From contig CAMLTW010000002.1 in the NCBI GenBank assembly GCA_946486375.1, positions 248,001-312,000 on the forward strand: a stretch of 64,000 bases of DNA, in the 5' to 3' direction. Below, piece after piece: positions 25,657 through 34,470 of this stretch (position 1 is its first letter; every line of letters starts with the position of its first letter). The translations under genes were made by a program, and so were the position numbers. Origin of the DNA: an uncultured Rikenellaceae bacterium (GTDB lineage: Bacteria; Bacteroidota; Bacteroidia; Bacteroidales; Rikenellaceae). The notes under the pieces are model-generated. The model was not told the DNA's origin. It ran no database searches and worked only from the letters and a program-made list of their open reading frames with translations.

Positions 25657-26128
25657 GACTGGTCGATTGGAATTCGATTCCGATGCCGGCGATGCCTGCC
25701 AGCAGGGAATCGGGCATCAAATGAGCGAACCGGAAACGATAGGTGCCCGGCTGCCCGAATTTTACGTTTTGCAGGTATGGAAACCGGTAATCTTTCGAAG
25801 CGGTTCCGCTGACCGCGACCTCCCCTTCGTTTTCCTCCCGACAGGAAAGCGTAACGGTGTCGCGCCAAAAGGTGCCGGACGGCGCCTGTGTTTCCACCGA
25901 AAGCCGCAGCCCGTCGAAACCGTAGGAATCCGTGCACCGCAATACCAGAAATAAATCCGTCTTTGAAAAGGTGTCCGGAGGGGTGAAAAAGATATACGCC
26001 GGCTCGTTCCGATCCCATCGGCGGAAGTCCGTGTCCGCTATAAGGACGGGAGGCCGCGAGGGAGTGCAGGATATCGCCATCATGAACCACAAACCAGCCC
26101 CGCTTAACAGCACCCTACGACGGATCAT
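25619..26128 (-). CDS. gldH: Gliding-motility lipoprotein GldH
   Basis: The start is ATG 26128, which gives MIRRRVLLSGAGLWFMMAIS followed by the lipid-attachment Cys; the longer frame overlaps the upstream gene heavily. 169 residues in total. After the signal come SRPPVLIADTDFRRWDRNEPAYIFF and a beta-rich domain (DLFLVLRCTDSYGFDGLRLSVET, GTFWRDTVTL), ending in a PDSLLAGIAGIGIEF segment typical of GldH. GldH belongs to the gliding/type IX secretion-associated set in Bacteroidota but is also kept by non-gliding gut species, where its role is unclear. It overlaps ricT by 14 bp and trmB by 38 bp. Confidence 0.85.
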   Translation of the reverse strand: MIRRRVLLSGAGLWFMMAISCTPSRPPVLIADTDFRRWDRNEPAYIFFTPPDTFSKTDLFLVLRCTDSYGFDGLRLSVETQAPSGTFWRDTVTLSCREENEGEVAVSGTASKDYRFPYLQNVKFGQPGTYRFRFAHLMPDSLLAGIAGIGIEFQSTSHGKRQTQTVSGE

Positions 26129-27455
26129 TTTTCGGTTTCGGTTTCCGGTATCGGTTCCGTTTGGGCGGATTCTGCTTGCGCTGCCCGGTCTCCCCTTCCG
26201 GAGCTTGCCCCTGCGCCTTTCTTTCTTCGTTGCTGCGGGAAGGTTTCTGTTGTGCTCCCGCTTTTCCATTGGGTGCGCCGTTGCCCCCTCCCTTATTTCC
26301 GTTCCGGTTCCGTCCTCGGCTCCTTCCGCCGCGCTTGCTACTGTCGAAACGGGTGATGCTTTCTTCTCCGACTCCGCTCCGGTAATCGGGTTCGGTATCG
26401 GCGGCTTCCTGCATCCGGCTCATGTCCGCCAGCGTTTCCACTTTCTTGCCCTGCCGGTTCATCCGGATGATTTCCCGTACCCGTTCGACGGGCAAGGGAA
26501 TCATGGCCACGGAAGAATGCGGGTCGCTGCTGAAATACATGGTTCGGTTGAAGATGTCGTTCTTCACCAGATAGTAGTTCCCGTCCAGCGCTTCCAGGGG
26601 AGCGTTGATGCGCGGAAACTCGCGCCGGGCGTCGATGTAGGAGTCGAGTTCATAGATCAGGCAGCATTTGAGTTTGCCGCACTGTCCGGCCAACTTCTGG
26701 GGGTTGAGGGAAATTTCCTGCACCCGGGCCGAATTGGTCGTCACGGAGACGAAGTTGGAAATCCAGGAGGCGCAGCACAGTTCCCGGCCGCAGGAGCCGA
26801 TTCCGCCGATCCGGCCCGCTTCCTGCCGGGCTCCGATCTGACGCATTTCCACCCGGATTTTGAACCGGTCAGCCAGGATTTTGATGAGTTCCCGGAAATC
26901 CACCCGTTCTTCCGCGATGTAATAGAAGATGGCTTTGATCCGGTCGCCCTGGTATTCCACATCCCCGATTTTCATGTCGAGTTTCAGCCCTGCGGCGATC
27001 TGCCGGGATTCGATCATGGTCGAATGTTCGAGGGCGATGGCTTCCTGCCACTTTTCGATATCGTAAGGCTTCGCTTTGCGGTAAATCTTTTTGACTTCCG
27101 CGTTGGCCGGATTGAACCCCGTCTTTTTCATCTGCAGCCAGACCAGGTCTCCCGTCAGGGAAACGATGCCGATGTCGTGTCCCGGCGACGCTTCCACCGC
27201 CACGATGTCGTCTTTTTTCAGCGGCAGGCCGTTGACGTTCCGGTAATATCCCTTGCGGGTATTTTTGAAGCGAACTTCCACGATGTCGTCCGGACGATTT
27301 TCCGGCATTCCTTCCAGCCAGTCGTAAACATGCAGTTTCTGTCCTCCTTCGCAGACCGAAACCCGGATGTCGTTTCCCTCTTCCTCCGCACAGAAACAGC
27401 ATCCCCGGCCGATATCTTTCACGCACTTATCTTTATCGCAACTCCTGCAACTCAT
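26115..27455 (-). CDS. ricT: PSP1-domain protein (RicT/YaaT-like)
   Basis: 446 residues. The N-terminus is cysteine-rich (MSCRSCDKDKCVKDIGRGCC, then FC), a plausible Fe-S or zinc site. The PSP1 C-terminal domain spans about 100-260, with RIEMRQIGARQEAGRIGGIG-type sequence followed by SCGRELCCASWI and GQCGKLKCCLIYE. The last 80 residues are a low-complexity Arg/Asn/Gly/Lys tail likely to bind RNA. In Bacillus the homologue is part of the Fe-S Ric complex that works with RNase Y; a comparable RNA-processing role here is inferred. A -7 box TACCTTTG lies upstream on the - strand (27482-27489). It is the first gene of the ricT-gldH-trmB operon. Confidence 0.88.
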   Translation of the reverse strand: MSCRSCDKDKCVKDIGRGCCFCAEEEGNDIRVSVCEGGQKLHVYDWLEGMPENRPDDIVEVRFKNTRKGYYRNVNGLPLKKDDIVAVEASPGHDIGIVSLTGDLVWLQMKKTGFNPANAEVKKIYRKAKPYDIEKWQEAIALEHSTMIESRQIAAGLKLDMKIGDVEYQGDRIKAIFYYIAEERVDFRELIKILADRFKIRVEMRQIGARQEAGRIGGIGSCGRELCCASWISNFVSVTTNSARVQEISLNPQKLAGQCGKLKCCLIYELDSYIDARREFPRINAPLEALDGNYYLVKNDIFNRTMYFSSDPHSSVAMIPLPVERVREIIRMNRQGKKVETLADMSRMQEAADTEPDYRSGVGEESITRFDSSKRGGRSRGRNRNGNKGGGNGAPNGKAGAQQKPSRSNEERKAQGQAPEGETGQRKQNPPKRNRYRKPKPKNDPS

Positions 27456-27622
27456 ATGTTCACTGGGTTTTGTAACGAAGACAAAGGTAGGGGATTATTT
27501 TCGATTAACCTAACGTTTACGCCCGGTTTTGCCTCCGCCGGAGGACCGTCCGGAAGCCGTTCAGTGGTACATTATTTGATGAATACAGAAGATAAATCCT
27601 TTTAAAAAGCTACATTTGCATT

Positions 27623-28210
27623 ATGGTAACGGAAGATATGAAAGAAAATCCCGCTGAAAACGAGGAAGTTGCTACGGAAGAAAGAGATCCTGTCCAGTAC
27701 GAGGAATTTATCTCCGCAAGCAGCGATTCTGACAAGGTGGCAGACCCGGAAACGCCCGGGAGTGACACGTCTGAAAATTTGGCAGCGGAAGTCAAAGAGT
27801 GGCAGGACAAGTACCTCCGCCTGTCGGCCGAGTTCGACAATTACCGCAAACGTACGTTGAAGGAGAAAATGGACCTGATCGCTTCCGGAGGAGAAGACGT
27901 CATCAAGTCCATGCTGGCGGTGCTGGACGATATGGGTCGCGCCGTGACGGCCACGGAGAAGTCCGACGACATCGAATCGGCGCGGCAGGGAATGAAACTC
28001 ATCCGACAGAAGATGGTCGATGCGCTCCGGCAGAAGGGCGTAACGGAAATCCCGGCGTTGGGAGAGCCGTTGGATACCGACCTGCATGAAGCGGTGGCCA
28101 AGTTTCCGGCGGAAGAAGATCGGAAGGGGAAGATCATCGACGTGGTGCAGAAGGGGTACAAGCTGAAGGACAAGGTCGTCCGTTTCGCGAAAGTGGTTGT
28201 AGGAGAATAA
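27623..28210 (+). CDS. grpE: Nucleotide-exchange factor GrpE
   Basis: 195 residues. An acidic disordered N-terminus (1-55) is followed by the long coiled coil ([33 protein letters not shown]) and the C-terminal beta domain ([45 protein letters not shown]). GrpE releases ADP from DnaK. A perfect -7 box TACATTTG lies at 27611-27618, only 5 bp before the first ATG, so the transcript may begin near 27622. The second in-frame ATG (27638) is therefore an equally good start. dnaJ follows after 7 bp. Confidence 0.93.
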   Translation: MVTEDMKENPAENEEVATEERDPVQYEEFISASSDSDKVADPETPGSDTSENLAAEVKEWQDKYLRLSAEFDNYRKRTLKEKMDLIASGGEDVIKSMLAVLDDMGRAVTATEKSDDIESARQGMKLIRQKMVDALRQKGVTEIPALGEPLDTDLHEAVAKFPAEEDRKGKIIDVVQKGYKLKDKVVRFAKVVVGE

Positions 28211-28217
28211 CACAGAT

Positions 28218-29393
28218 ATGGCAAAAAGAGACTACTACGAGGTGCTGGGAGTGTCGCGGGATGCGAGTGCCGACGAGATCAAGAAGGCATACCGGAAAGC
28301 GGCGATCAAGTACCACCCGGACAAGAACCCCGGGGATAAGGAAGCCGAGGAAAAGTTCAAGGAGGCCGCGGAAGCGTACGACGTGTTGAGCAATCCCGAC
28401 AAGAAGGCCCGTTACGACCAGTTCGGACACGAGGGCATGAACGGCCAGGCCGGGTTCGGCGGTCAGGGGGGCTTCGGCGGAGGCGGATTCACGATGGAGG
28501 ACATCTTCGGGCGTTTCGGGGACATCTTCGGCGGACATTTCGGCGGGTTCGGCGGCTTCGAGGGTTTCGGCGAACAGGGACGGGGAGGCCAGCGGGTGAA
28601 CCGGGGTTCCGATTTGCGCGTCAAGGTGAAGCTGACCCTCAAGGAGGTCGTTCACGGGACGGTGAAGAAACTCAAAATTACCAAGATGGTCGCCTGCGAC
28701 CAGTGCGGAGGAACGGGAGCGAAGAACAAAAACGATTATAAAACCTGTCCCACCTGCAACGGTTCGGGCTATGTGACCGAGGTGGTGAACACCTTCTTTG
28801 GGCGAACCCAGACCACGCAGGCGTGTCCGACCTGTCACGGCGAAGGGAAAGTGATTACGGAGGCGTGTCCCAAATGCCACGGAGACGGGATCGTGCGGGG
28901 CGAGGAGATCGTCGAAATCAAAATTCCGGCGGGCGTGGGCGAAGGCATGCAACTGACGGTGGCCGGGAAGGGGAATGCCGCCCGCCACGGCGGGGTGAAC
29001 GGCAACCTGCTGGTGGTGATCGAGGAGGAACCGGACAAGGACTTGGTGCGGGACGGAAACGATCTGATCTACAACCTGAACATTTCCGTGCCGCAGGCGG
29101 TTCTGGGGGGAAGTGCAGAGATCCCGACGGTGGACGGTCGGGCCAAGATCAAGATCGAGCCGGGCACGCAGACCGGGAAAGTGCTGCGGCTGAAAGGGAA
29201 GGGGATTCCCGACGTGAACGGTTACGGCAAGGGAGACCTGCTGGCGATCGTCAACGTGTACATTCCCAAAAACGTTTCGGCGGACGAGAAGGCCGCTTTG
29301 GAAAAACTGGCCGATTCCCCCAACTTCAAGCCGGGCGCTTCGGGCGGCCGCGACCAGAATATTTTCGAGCGGATGCGGAACTTTTTCAGTTGA
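28218..29393 (+). CDS. dnaJ: Chaperone DnaJ (Hsp40)
   Basis: 391 residues, a full type I DnaJ. The J domain (1-70) has YHPDKNPG with the HPD motif. The Gly/Phe-rich linker lies at about 75-130. Four zinc-binding C-x-x-C-x-G-x-G repeats follow ([32 protein letters not shown]), then two beta-rich substrate-binding domains. It delivers clients to DnaK and stimulates its ATPase. dnaK itself is not in the window. It is co-transcribed with grpE and followed by a strong terminator. Confidence 0.97.
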   Translation: MAKRDYYEVLGVSRDASADEIKKAYRKAAIKYHPDKNPGDKEAEEKFKEAAEAYDVLSNPDKKARYDQFGHEGMNGQAGFGGQGGFGGGGFTMEDIFGRFGDIFGGHFGGFGGFEGFGEQGRGGQRVNRGSDLRVKVKLTLKEVVHGTVKKLKITKMVACDQCGGTGAKNKNDYKTCPTCNGSGYVTEVVNTFFGRTQTTQACPTCHGEGKVITEACPKCHGDGIVRGEEIVEIKIPAGVGEGMQLTVAGKGNAARHGGVNGNLLVVIEEEPDKDLVRDGNDLIYNLNISVPQAVLGGSAEIPTVDGRAKIKIEPGTQTGKVLRLKGKGIPDVNGYGKGDLLAIVNVYIPKNVSADEKAALEKLADSPNFKPGASGGRDQNIFERMRNFFS

Positions 29394-29421
29394 GTCATAT
29401 TTGTTTCGGATAAACAAGCGG

Positions 29422-29452
29422 CGGACGATTCTCAGAATCGTCCGCTTTTTTG
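29422..29452 (+). terminator. Terminator of grpE-dnaJ
   Basis: GCGGACGATTC and GAATCGTCCGC form a perfect 11-bp stem with loop TCA, followed by six Ts. Confidence 0.9.
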
Positions 29453-29528
29453 CGGGATTTCCGAAAATTAGCGCTATATTCGCGTCCTTTTTGCGAAATC
29501 GGCCTGTGGCCGGGGAAAACGGATACGA

Positions 29529-30071
29529 ATGAGCGGGACGGGTATGGTGTGGCTTTTCTGGGCGCTGTTCTGCCTCCACAATCTGGAAGAAGGGCTTCTG
29601 CTGCCCCGATTTTTCCGGGTTGTAATGAGTTGCGGTATCTTTAAAAACAGTTTTCGTCGTACGGAAAAGGCGGTTGCGGACGGAGGATTTCGTTTCGCCC
29701 TATTCGCCGTCTCCGGTTTAGGGTTGGTGATGACTTTTCTGAAAACCTTTTTTCCGGCTGCTCGTGGAACGGGATTCCTTTATGCGGGTTTCGTATGAGC
29801 CGTCCTGCTGAACGTGGTGTTTCCGCATTTGTTGTTGAGCATCCGTTGCAGAAGGTACATGCCCGGGCTGGGAACAGGTGTGCTTTTGATCCTGCCGGCA
29901 GGCGTGTGGTTGCTTGTCCGGTCGGTGGAGGCGGGGGGAATGACTGTCGGTCGGATTGCGGCGGCCGCGGCCGTTTGGATTGCGGTGCAGGCGGTTCTGC
30001 TGCCGGTACTGTTTCGCATCGGTCGCCGAAGGAACGGGCCGGGAAGTGAAAATCGATCTCAAATAAAATAA
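29529..30071 (+). pseudogene. HXXEE-domain membrane protein gene with in-frame TGA
   Basis: A single frame of 181 codons is interrupted only by TGA at 29796-29798. It opens MSGTGMVWLFWALFCLHNLE, where HNLEE is the signature of the HXXEE family (PF13787). Hydrophobic segments continue across the stop, and the conserved LNVVFPHLLLSIRCRRYMPG lies after it. The family consists of small multi-pass membrane proteins of unknown function. A Trp codon (TGG) or Arg codon (CGA) one base away would restore the gene. The next gene starts 2 bp after its end, so the pair was an operon. Recent nonsense mutation or sequencing error are both possible. Confidence 0.75.
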
Positions 30072-30073
30072 TT

Positions 30074-30670
30074 ATGGAAGATGTTTTGGATCTGGCCCGG
30101 CAGTATCAGCGCCGGGCATGGGAAGTGATCGCCCGAACCGATGTGGTGAACATCTGGAAATCGGTAGGGGCGGAACCCAATCTGGTCGGTTCGCTGCGCA
30201 CGGGTTTGCTGATGAAACACCGCGACATCGATTTTCACATTTATTCCGATCCTTTCTGGTTGGAGGACAGTTTCCGGGCGGCTTCCCTGTTGGGACAACG
30301 GCCCGGTATCCGCCGGATCGAATACATCAACGGGTTGGATACGGACGAAAAGTGCGTGGAATGGCATGCGTGGTACGAGGACGACGAAGGCGAAATCTGG
30401 CAGATCGACATGATCCACATGCCGAAGGAGTCTCCGTATGCCGGATGGTTCGAGCAGGTGGCCGACCGGATTTCGGATGCGCTGACCCCGGAGACCCGGC
30501 TGGCCGTTTTACGGGTTAAGCTGGACGTGCCGGACGGTGCAAAGGTGCCCGGAGTGGAAATCTACCGGGCCGTGCTGGATGGCGGAGTGACCGACTATGC
30601 GGGGTTCCTGGCCTGGAAGCAGGAACATCCGGAGGATGCCGGTCTGCGCTGGCTGCCGCAGGTGAAATGA
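30074..30670 (+). CDS. Nucleotidyltransferase-fold protein of unknown function
   Basis: 198 residues. The segment NLVGSLRTGLLMKHRDIDFH at about 36-55 has the G-S...D-x-D arrangement of Pol-beta-type nucleotidyltransferases (Gly39-Ser40, Asp51 and Asp53), followed by the strand FHIYSDPF. A possible third acidic residue lies in EIWQIDMIHMP. Related proteins in Bacteroidales are uncharacterised; possibilities include antibiotic-modifying or tRNA-acting enzymes, but nothing in the context decides. It lies 2 bp after the broken HXXEE gene and converges on the MFS transporter gene. Confidence 0.6.
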   Translation: MEDVLDLARQYQRRAWEVIARTDVVNIWKSVGAEPNLVGSLRTGLLMKHRDIDFHIYSDPFWLEDSFRAASLLGQRPGIRRIEYINGLDTDEKCVEWHAWYEDDEGEIWQIDMIHMPKESPYAGWFEQVADRISDALTPETRLAVLRVKLDVPDGAKVPGVEIYRAVLDGGVTDYAGFLAWKQEHPEDAGLRWLPQVK

Positions 30671-30714
30671 TCCTCCGAAAGGCGGTCGGTGGCGTCGGCG
30701 TGAAGATGCAAGGC

Positions 30715-31890
30715 TTATTTCCTTTCGTGTATTTTGCGGAGTTCAGGCGCTATCGCTGTTGCGCTCAGGCCCACGAGCGCCACGACGGCAAGGGCCCAGC
30801 GGAGGCTGAGGGCCTGGGAAACGAACCCGATTACGGGAGGCCCCAGCAGGAAGCCGAGGAATCCGATGGTGGAAACGGCGGCCAACGCCATGCCCGGACG
30901 CATCGTTTTGGATTTGCCCGCCAGACTGTAACAGATGGGAACGATGGAAGAAATGCCGAAGCCGACCAGCAGGAAACCGGCGGTGGCCGGGATGAGAAAG
31001 GGAAGCAGCACCGCCGTCATCAGTCCCGAAGCAATGAGAATGCCGCTGATCCGGATGACGGTGATGGTACCGAAACGGGTGATGATCCGGTCGCCCAGAA
31101 AACGGCCCAGCGTCATGGTTCCCATACAGGCGATGTAGCCCAGCCGGATCAGTTCCTTCGGAGGGGCGATGACCGATTGGAAGTAAACGGCGCTCCAGTC
31201 GTACATCGTGCCCTCGCAGGACATGCAGACGAATGCCAGCACGCCCAGCAGAACGATGTAGCGGTCGGGTTTGAAAAACGACCGGGGGCGTCCGGGGGAC
31301 TCCTTCCTGCCCGGTTTCGGGTCGCGCGGCAGCATCCACCCCCGCATGGCCAGGAGCACGAGGATGCTGAAACCGAAAATCAGGCAGAAGTTGACGAGCG
31401 GGGAAACGTCCGCGCCGACCATCCAGGTGCTGAAAAGTCCTCCCACGAATCCGGCCAGGCTCCACAGTCCGTGGAACGTGGCCATGATGCTGCGGCCATA
31501 AAGCCGTTCTACGCCGACTCCCTGCGTATTGACGGCGATGTTGTACAGGTTGGCCGTGATCCCGAAGCAGCCGAGAGCCGCCGTGAGCTGCCAAACCGTC
31601 GAAATGGTGCCGAGAGCGATCAGCGTCAGCGGGTACAGGAAAGCGGCCGCCGTAAGCGTTTTCCGGCTTCCGAACCGCCCTACGAGGTAACCCGATATGC
31701 CCATGGCGAACAACTGCCCCAGCGGGATGGCGAACAGCACGCTTCCCAGTTGGGCGTCGTTCAGCCCGAGAGCGGTTTTGATGTCGGGAATCCGGCTGGC
31801 CCAGCTGGCGAACACCAGCCCCTGCGTGAAATAGAAGGCGCTGACTGCCAATCGGTAATATCCCCGCGGATGGAGGTACGGAAATTTCAT
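30715..31890 (-). CDS. Major facilitator superfamily transporter
   Basis: 391 residues from ATG 31890. I prefer this start to the ATG at 31917 because the promoter (31915-31944) would begin transcription near 31908, downstream of 31917. Twelve hydrophobic segments can be counted. The protein opens RLAVSAFYFTQGLVFASWAS, with the MFS A-motif-like GYLVGRFGSRKTLTAAAF after the second helix. The GLNDAQLGSVLFAIPLGQL segment recalls YbjJ/fucose-permease-type carriers. The substrate is unknown; sugar or drug export are both possible. It converges on the nucleotidyltransferase-like gene. Confidence 0.85.
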   Translation of the reverse strand: MKFPYLHPRGYYRLAVSAFYFTQGLVFASWASRIPDIKTALGLNDAQLGSVLFAIPLGQLFAMGISGYLVGRFGSRKTLTAAAFLYPLTLIALGTISTVWQLTAALGCFGITANLYNIAVNTQGVGVERLYGRSIMATFHGLWSLAGFVGGLFSTWMVGADVSPLVNFCLIFGFSILVLLAMRGWMLPRDPKPGRKESPGRPRSFFKPDRYIVLLGVLAFVCMSCEGTMYDWSAVYFQSVIAPPKELIRLGYIACMGTMTLGRFLGDRIITRFGTITVIRISGILIASGLMTAVLLPFLIPATAGFLLVGFGISSIVPICYSLAGKSKTMRPGMALAAVSTIGFLGFLLGPPVIGFVSQALSLRWALAVVALVGLSATAIAPELRKIHERK

Positions 31891-31914
31891 GCGGTGTTTC
31901 CTCTTTTTGCCGTG

Positions 31915-31944
31915 CAAATGTAATGGATTCTCCGGTGCCGCAAA
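31915..31944 (-). promoter_or_regulatory. Promoter of the MFS transporter gene
   Basis: On the - strand TTTG (31941-31944), an 18-bp spacer, then TACATTTG (31915-31922). This pair decides the start codon of the transporter. Confidence 0.7.
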
Positions 31945-32217
31945 ACGAAAAACGGATTTCCCTTTCGTCGGCTTCCCGTTTCGGACGGTTTTGCCGGCCT
32001 CCTGTGAATAGTGGGGAATCCGATTGCCCGTTTTCTTTTTTGCCGCCGGGAAACGTGCAAGAAACGTACCGGGGGGGCGGTAGGCCGACCTGCTTAACGG
32101 GCCTGAAGGGGACGGTTTCCCTGTCTGGGAACCGGCATGAAAAACGGACGGACAAATACTTGTCCGTCCGTTTCAGGAATATGGTGCGGGACGGCTTCAG
32201 ACCGTCCAGCCGCTTTC
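31923..32217. other. Gene-free stretch between MFS promoter and pckA end
   Basis: About 300 bp between divergently placed signals: the MFS promoter on the left and the pckA terminator (32137-32173) on the right. I see no gene or other repeat in it. Confidence 0.5.
32137..32173 (-). terminator. Terminator of pckA
   Basis: AAACGGACGGACAA (32142-32155) and its complement 32160-32173 form a 14-bp stem around a 4-nt loop. On the - strand it continues into a run of five Ts. Confidence 0.88.
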
Positions 32218-33828
32218 TCAGAGCTTCGGGCCGGCAGCCACGAGGTCTTTCCCCGTCTGGGTGCCCGTGAATTTCACGAAGTTCTTCACGAAGCGTCCTG
32301 CCAGGTCTTTGGCCTTCTTGTCCCACTCGGCGGCATCGGCGTACGTGTCGCGCGGATCCAGAATCTTCGGATCGACGCCCGGCAGCTCGGTCGGGATGGT
32401 CAGGTCGAAATACGGAATGACCTTGGTCGGAGCCTGGTCGATCGAACCGTCCAGGATGGCGTCGATGATTCCGCGCGTATCCTTGATGGAAATCCGTTTG
32501 CCGCTGCCGTTCCATCCGGTGTTCACCAGATAGGCTTTGGCGCCCGATACCTTCATCTTCTTCACCAGTTCTTCGGCGTACTTGGTCGGATGCAGCGAAA
32601 GGAAAGCGGCGCCGAAGCAGGCCGAGAACGTCGGAGTCGGTTCGGTGATACCCCGTTCCGTACCCGCCAGTTTCGAGGTGTAGCCCGACAGGAAGTAATA
32701 CTGCGTCTGTTCCGGAGTCAGGATCGATACCGGGGGCAGCACGCCGAAAGCGTCGGCCGACAGGAAGATCACCTTCTTGGCGGGGCCTCCTTTGGAAACG
32801 GGTTTCACGATGTTCTTGATGAAGTAGATCGGATAGGAGACGCGGGTGTTTTCCGTAACCGATTTGTCGTTGAAGTCCACGTTCCCCTTATCGTCCACCG
32901 TCACGTTTTCCAGCAGGGCGTCCCGCTTGATGGCGTTCCAGATGTCGGGTTCGTTTTCCTTGCTCAGGTTGATGACCTTCGCGTAGCATCCGCCTTCGAA
33001 GTTGAACACGCCTTCGTCGTCCCAGCCGTGTTCGTCGTCCCCGATCAGTAACCGTTTCGGGTCGGTCGAGAGGGTGGTTTTTCCGGTTCCGGACAAGCCG
33101 AAGAAGATGGCGGTGTTTTCCCCGTTCAGGTCGGTATTGGCCGAGCAGTGCATCGAAGCGATCCCTTTCAGCGGCAGCAGGTAGTTCATGTAGGAGAACA
33201 TTCCCTTCTTCATTTCGCCGCCGTACCACGAGCCGCCGATGAGCTGCATCTTTTCGGTCAGGTTGAAGACCACGAACGTTTTGGAGTTCAGGCCCAGCCG
33301 CGCATAGTCGTCACCGGCTTCGGTCTTCGAACCGTTCATCACAACGAAGTCGGGTTCGCCGAAGTTTTTCAGTTCCTCTTCGGTCGGGCGAATGAACATG
33401 TTCTTTACGAAGTGAGCCTGCCAGGCCACTTCCATGATGAAACGGAGTTTCAGCCGGGTGTTTTCGTTGGCGCCGCAGAAAGCATCCACCACGTAGAGCA
33501 CCTTATCGGAAAGTTCCTTGGCCACGATGCCCTTCAGTTCCTTCCAGGCTTCCTGCGAAAGCGGTTTGTTGTCGTTTTTGTATTCTTCCGACGTCCACCA
33601 GATGGTATCTTTGGTGGTATCGTCCATCACGAAGAATTTGTCCTTGGGCGAGCGACCGGTGTAAACCCCCGTCATCACGTCCACGGCACCCATGTTTGTC
33701 ACCACTCCTTTTTCGTAACCCGAAAGACCCGGTTTGGTCTCGTCTTCGAAAAGCTGTTCGTAAGAAGGATTGTGAATGATCTTCTTGACATTGGTGATGC
33801 CGTACTTGCTTAAATCGATGTTAGCCAT
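32218..33828 (-). CDS. pckA: Phosphoenolpyruvate carboxykinase (ATP)
   Basis: The start is ATG 33828 ([20 protein letters not shown]); the longer frame adds 15 residues from inside the promoter leader. 536 residues, normal for the ATP-dependent family. Visible motifs are [12 protein letters not shown], the P-loop [15 protein letters not shown], the metal-binding IGDDEHGW, and [14 protein letters not shown]. It interconverts oxaloacetate and PEP; in gut Bacteroidales it often runs towards oxaloacetate, fixing CO2 on the route to succinate and propionate. A -7 box TACCTTTG on the - strand (33871-33878) lies about 43 bp upstream. Confidence 0.96.
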   Translation of the reverse strand: MANIDLSKYGITNVKKIIHNPSYEQLFEDETKPGLSGYEKGVVTNMGAVDVMTGVYTGRSPKDKFFVMDDTTKDTIWWTSEEYKNDNKPLSQEAWKELKGIVAKELSDKVLYVVDAFCGANENTRLKLRFIMEVAWQAHFVKNMFIRPTEEELKNFGEPDFVVMNGSKTEAGDDYARLGLNSKTFVVFNLTEKMQLIGGSWYGGEMKKGMFSYMNYLLPLKGIASMHCSANTDLNGENTAIFFGLSGTGKTTLSTDPKRLLIGDDEHGWDDEGVFNFEGGCYAKVINLSKENEPDIWNAIKRDALLENVTVDDKGNVDFNDKSVTENTRVSYPIYFIKNIVKPVSKGGPAKKVIFLSADAFGVLPPVSILTPEQTQYYFLSGYTSKLAGTERGITEPTPTFSACFGAAFLSLHPTKYAEELVKKMKVSGAKAYLVNTGWNGSGKRISIKDTRGIIDAILDGSIDQAPTKVIPYFDLTIPTELPGVDPKILDPRDTYADAAEWDKKAKDLAGRFVKNFVKFTGTQTGKDLVAAGPKL

Positions 33829-33870
33829 AACTTTAATTGTTGAATCCATTTGTACTCTCAAAAATCCGTG

Positions 33871-33878
33871 CAAAGGTA
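33871..33878 (-). promoter_or_regulatory. -7 promoter element of pckA
   Basis: TACCTTTG on the - strand is a perfect TAnnTTTG match. No good TTTG is found at the expected -33 distance, so activation by a regulator is possible. Confidence 0.5.
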
Positions 33879-33961
33879 TGAATTATTTTCCTATTGTTAT
33901 TAAATTCACAGCATTTTTTTGAAATATTTTCGCACCTCCCTGCGGTATTCCGATAATCCGT

Positions 33962-34390
33962 TCAGGGTTCGGTGGTTCCGAAAAGCGTGCGGCGGACGAT
34001 ACCCAGCAGGCGGGACGGGAAAAGCGCGGTTCCCGCCAGCGCGCCGAGGGCATTGGCCGCTTCGTCCGCCAGGCTGCAACCGCGTCTGAAAAATTCGCCT
34101 TGCAGCCACTCGATACCGCCTCCGTAAGCCGCGGCGAACAGGAAAACGAGTGCCCTCCACGGGACTGTGTCCCGGCCGTGGATGTACAGGGCCCATCGGA
34201 AGGAAAGGCAGAACCCCGCATAGAACAAAAAATGAACCAGTTTGTCCGCATGGGGAATCCGGGAGAACCAGGAATCGGAAGGAAAATCCTCCGGCGGCAG
34301 CAGGCAGGCCCAGGTGATGACCAGGAGCACGACGGCCGGGAAAAGCCAGACGAGCCGTTTTTTGATTACCTTTGCAGCGTGTTTCGGCAT
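33962..34390 (-). CDS. VanZ-like family membrane protein
   Basis: 142 residues with four predicted membrane segments: LVWLFPAVVLLVITWACLL, LVHFLFYAGFCLSFRWALY, LVFLFAAAYGGGIEWLQ and ANALGALAGTALF. The motif HADKLVHFLFYAG, followed by GIEWLQGEFFRRGCSLADEA, is typical of VanZ-like proteins (PF04892), whose function is largely unknown despite the resistance-linked name. It is divergent from hemW. A -7 box TACCTTTG lies on the - strand at 34431-34438, placing the transcript start about 35 bp before the ATG. Confidence 0.85.
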   Translation of the reverse strand: MPKHAAKVIKKRLVWLFPAVVLLVITWACLLPPEDFPSDSWFSRIPHADKLVHFLFYAGFCLSFRWALYIHGRDTVPWRALVFLFAAAYGGGIEWLQGEFFRRGCSLADEAANALGALAGTALFPSRLLGIVRRTLFGTTEP

Positions 34391-34470
34391 GGCGGGATGC
34401 GATATGAACGAAGTAAAAAACTTCCGCCCGCAAAGGTAGCCGAAATTACGATTTCGGAAAAAACGACGTT

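Noticed and set aside
19954-30071. TGA might be read as Trp, since two genes have a lone in-frame TGA
   Set aside because: Many intact genes in the window, including dnaJ, lpxH and the GH106 gene, end with TGA at the family's normal C-terminus, and Trp is encoded by TGG throughout.
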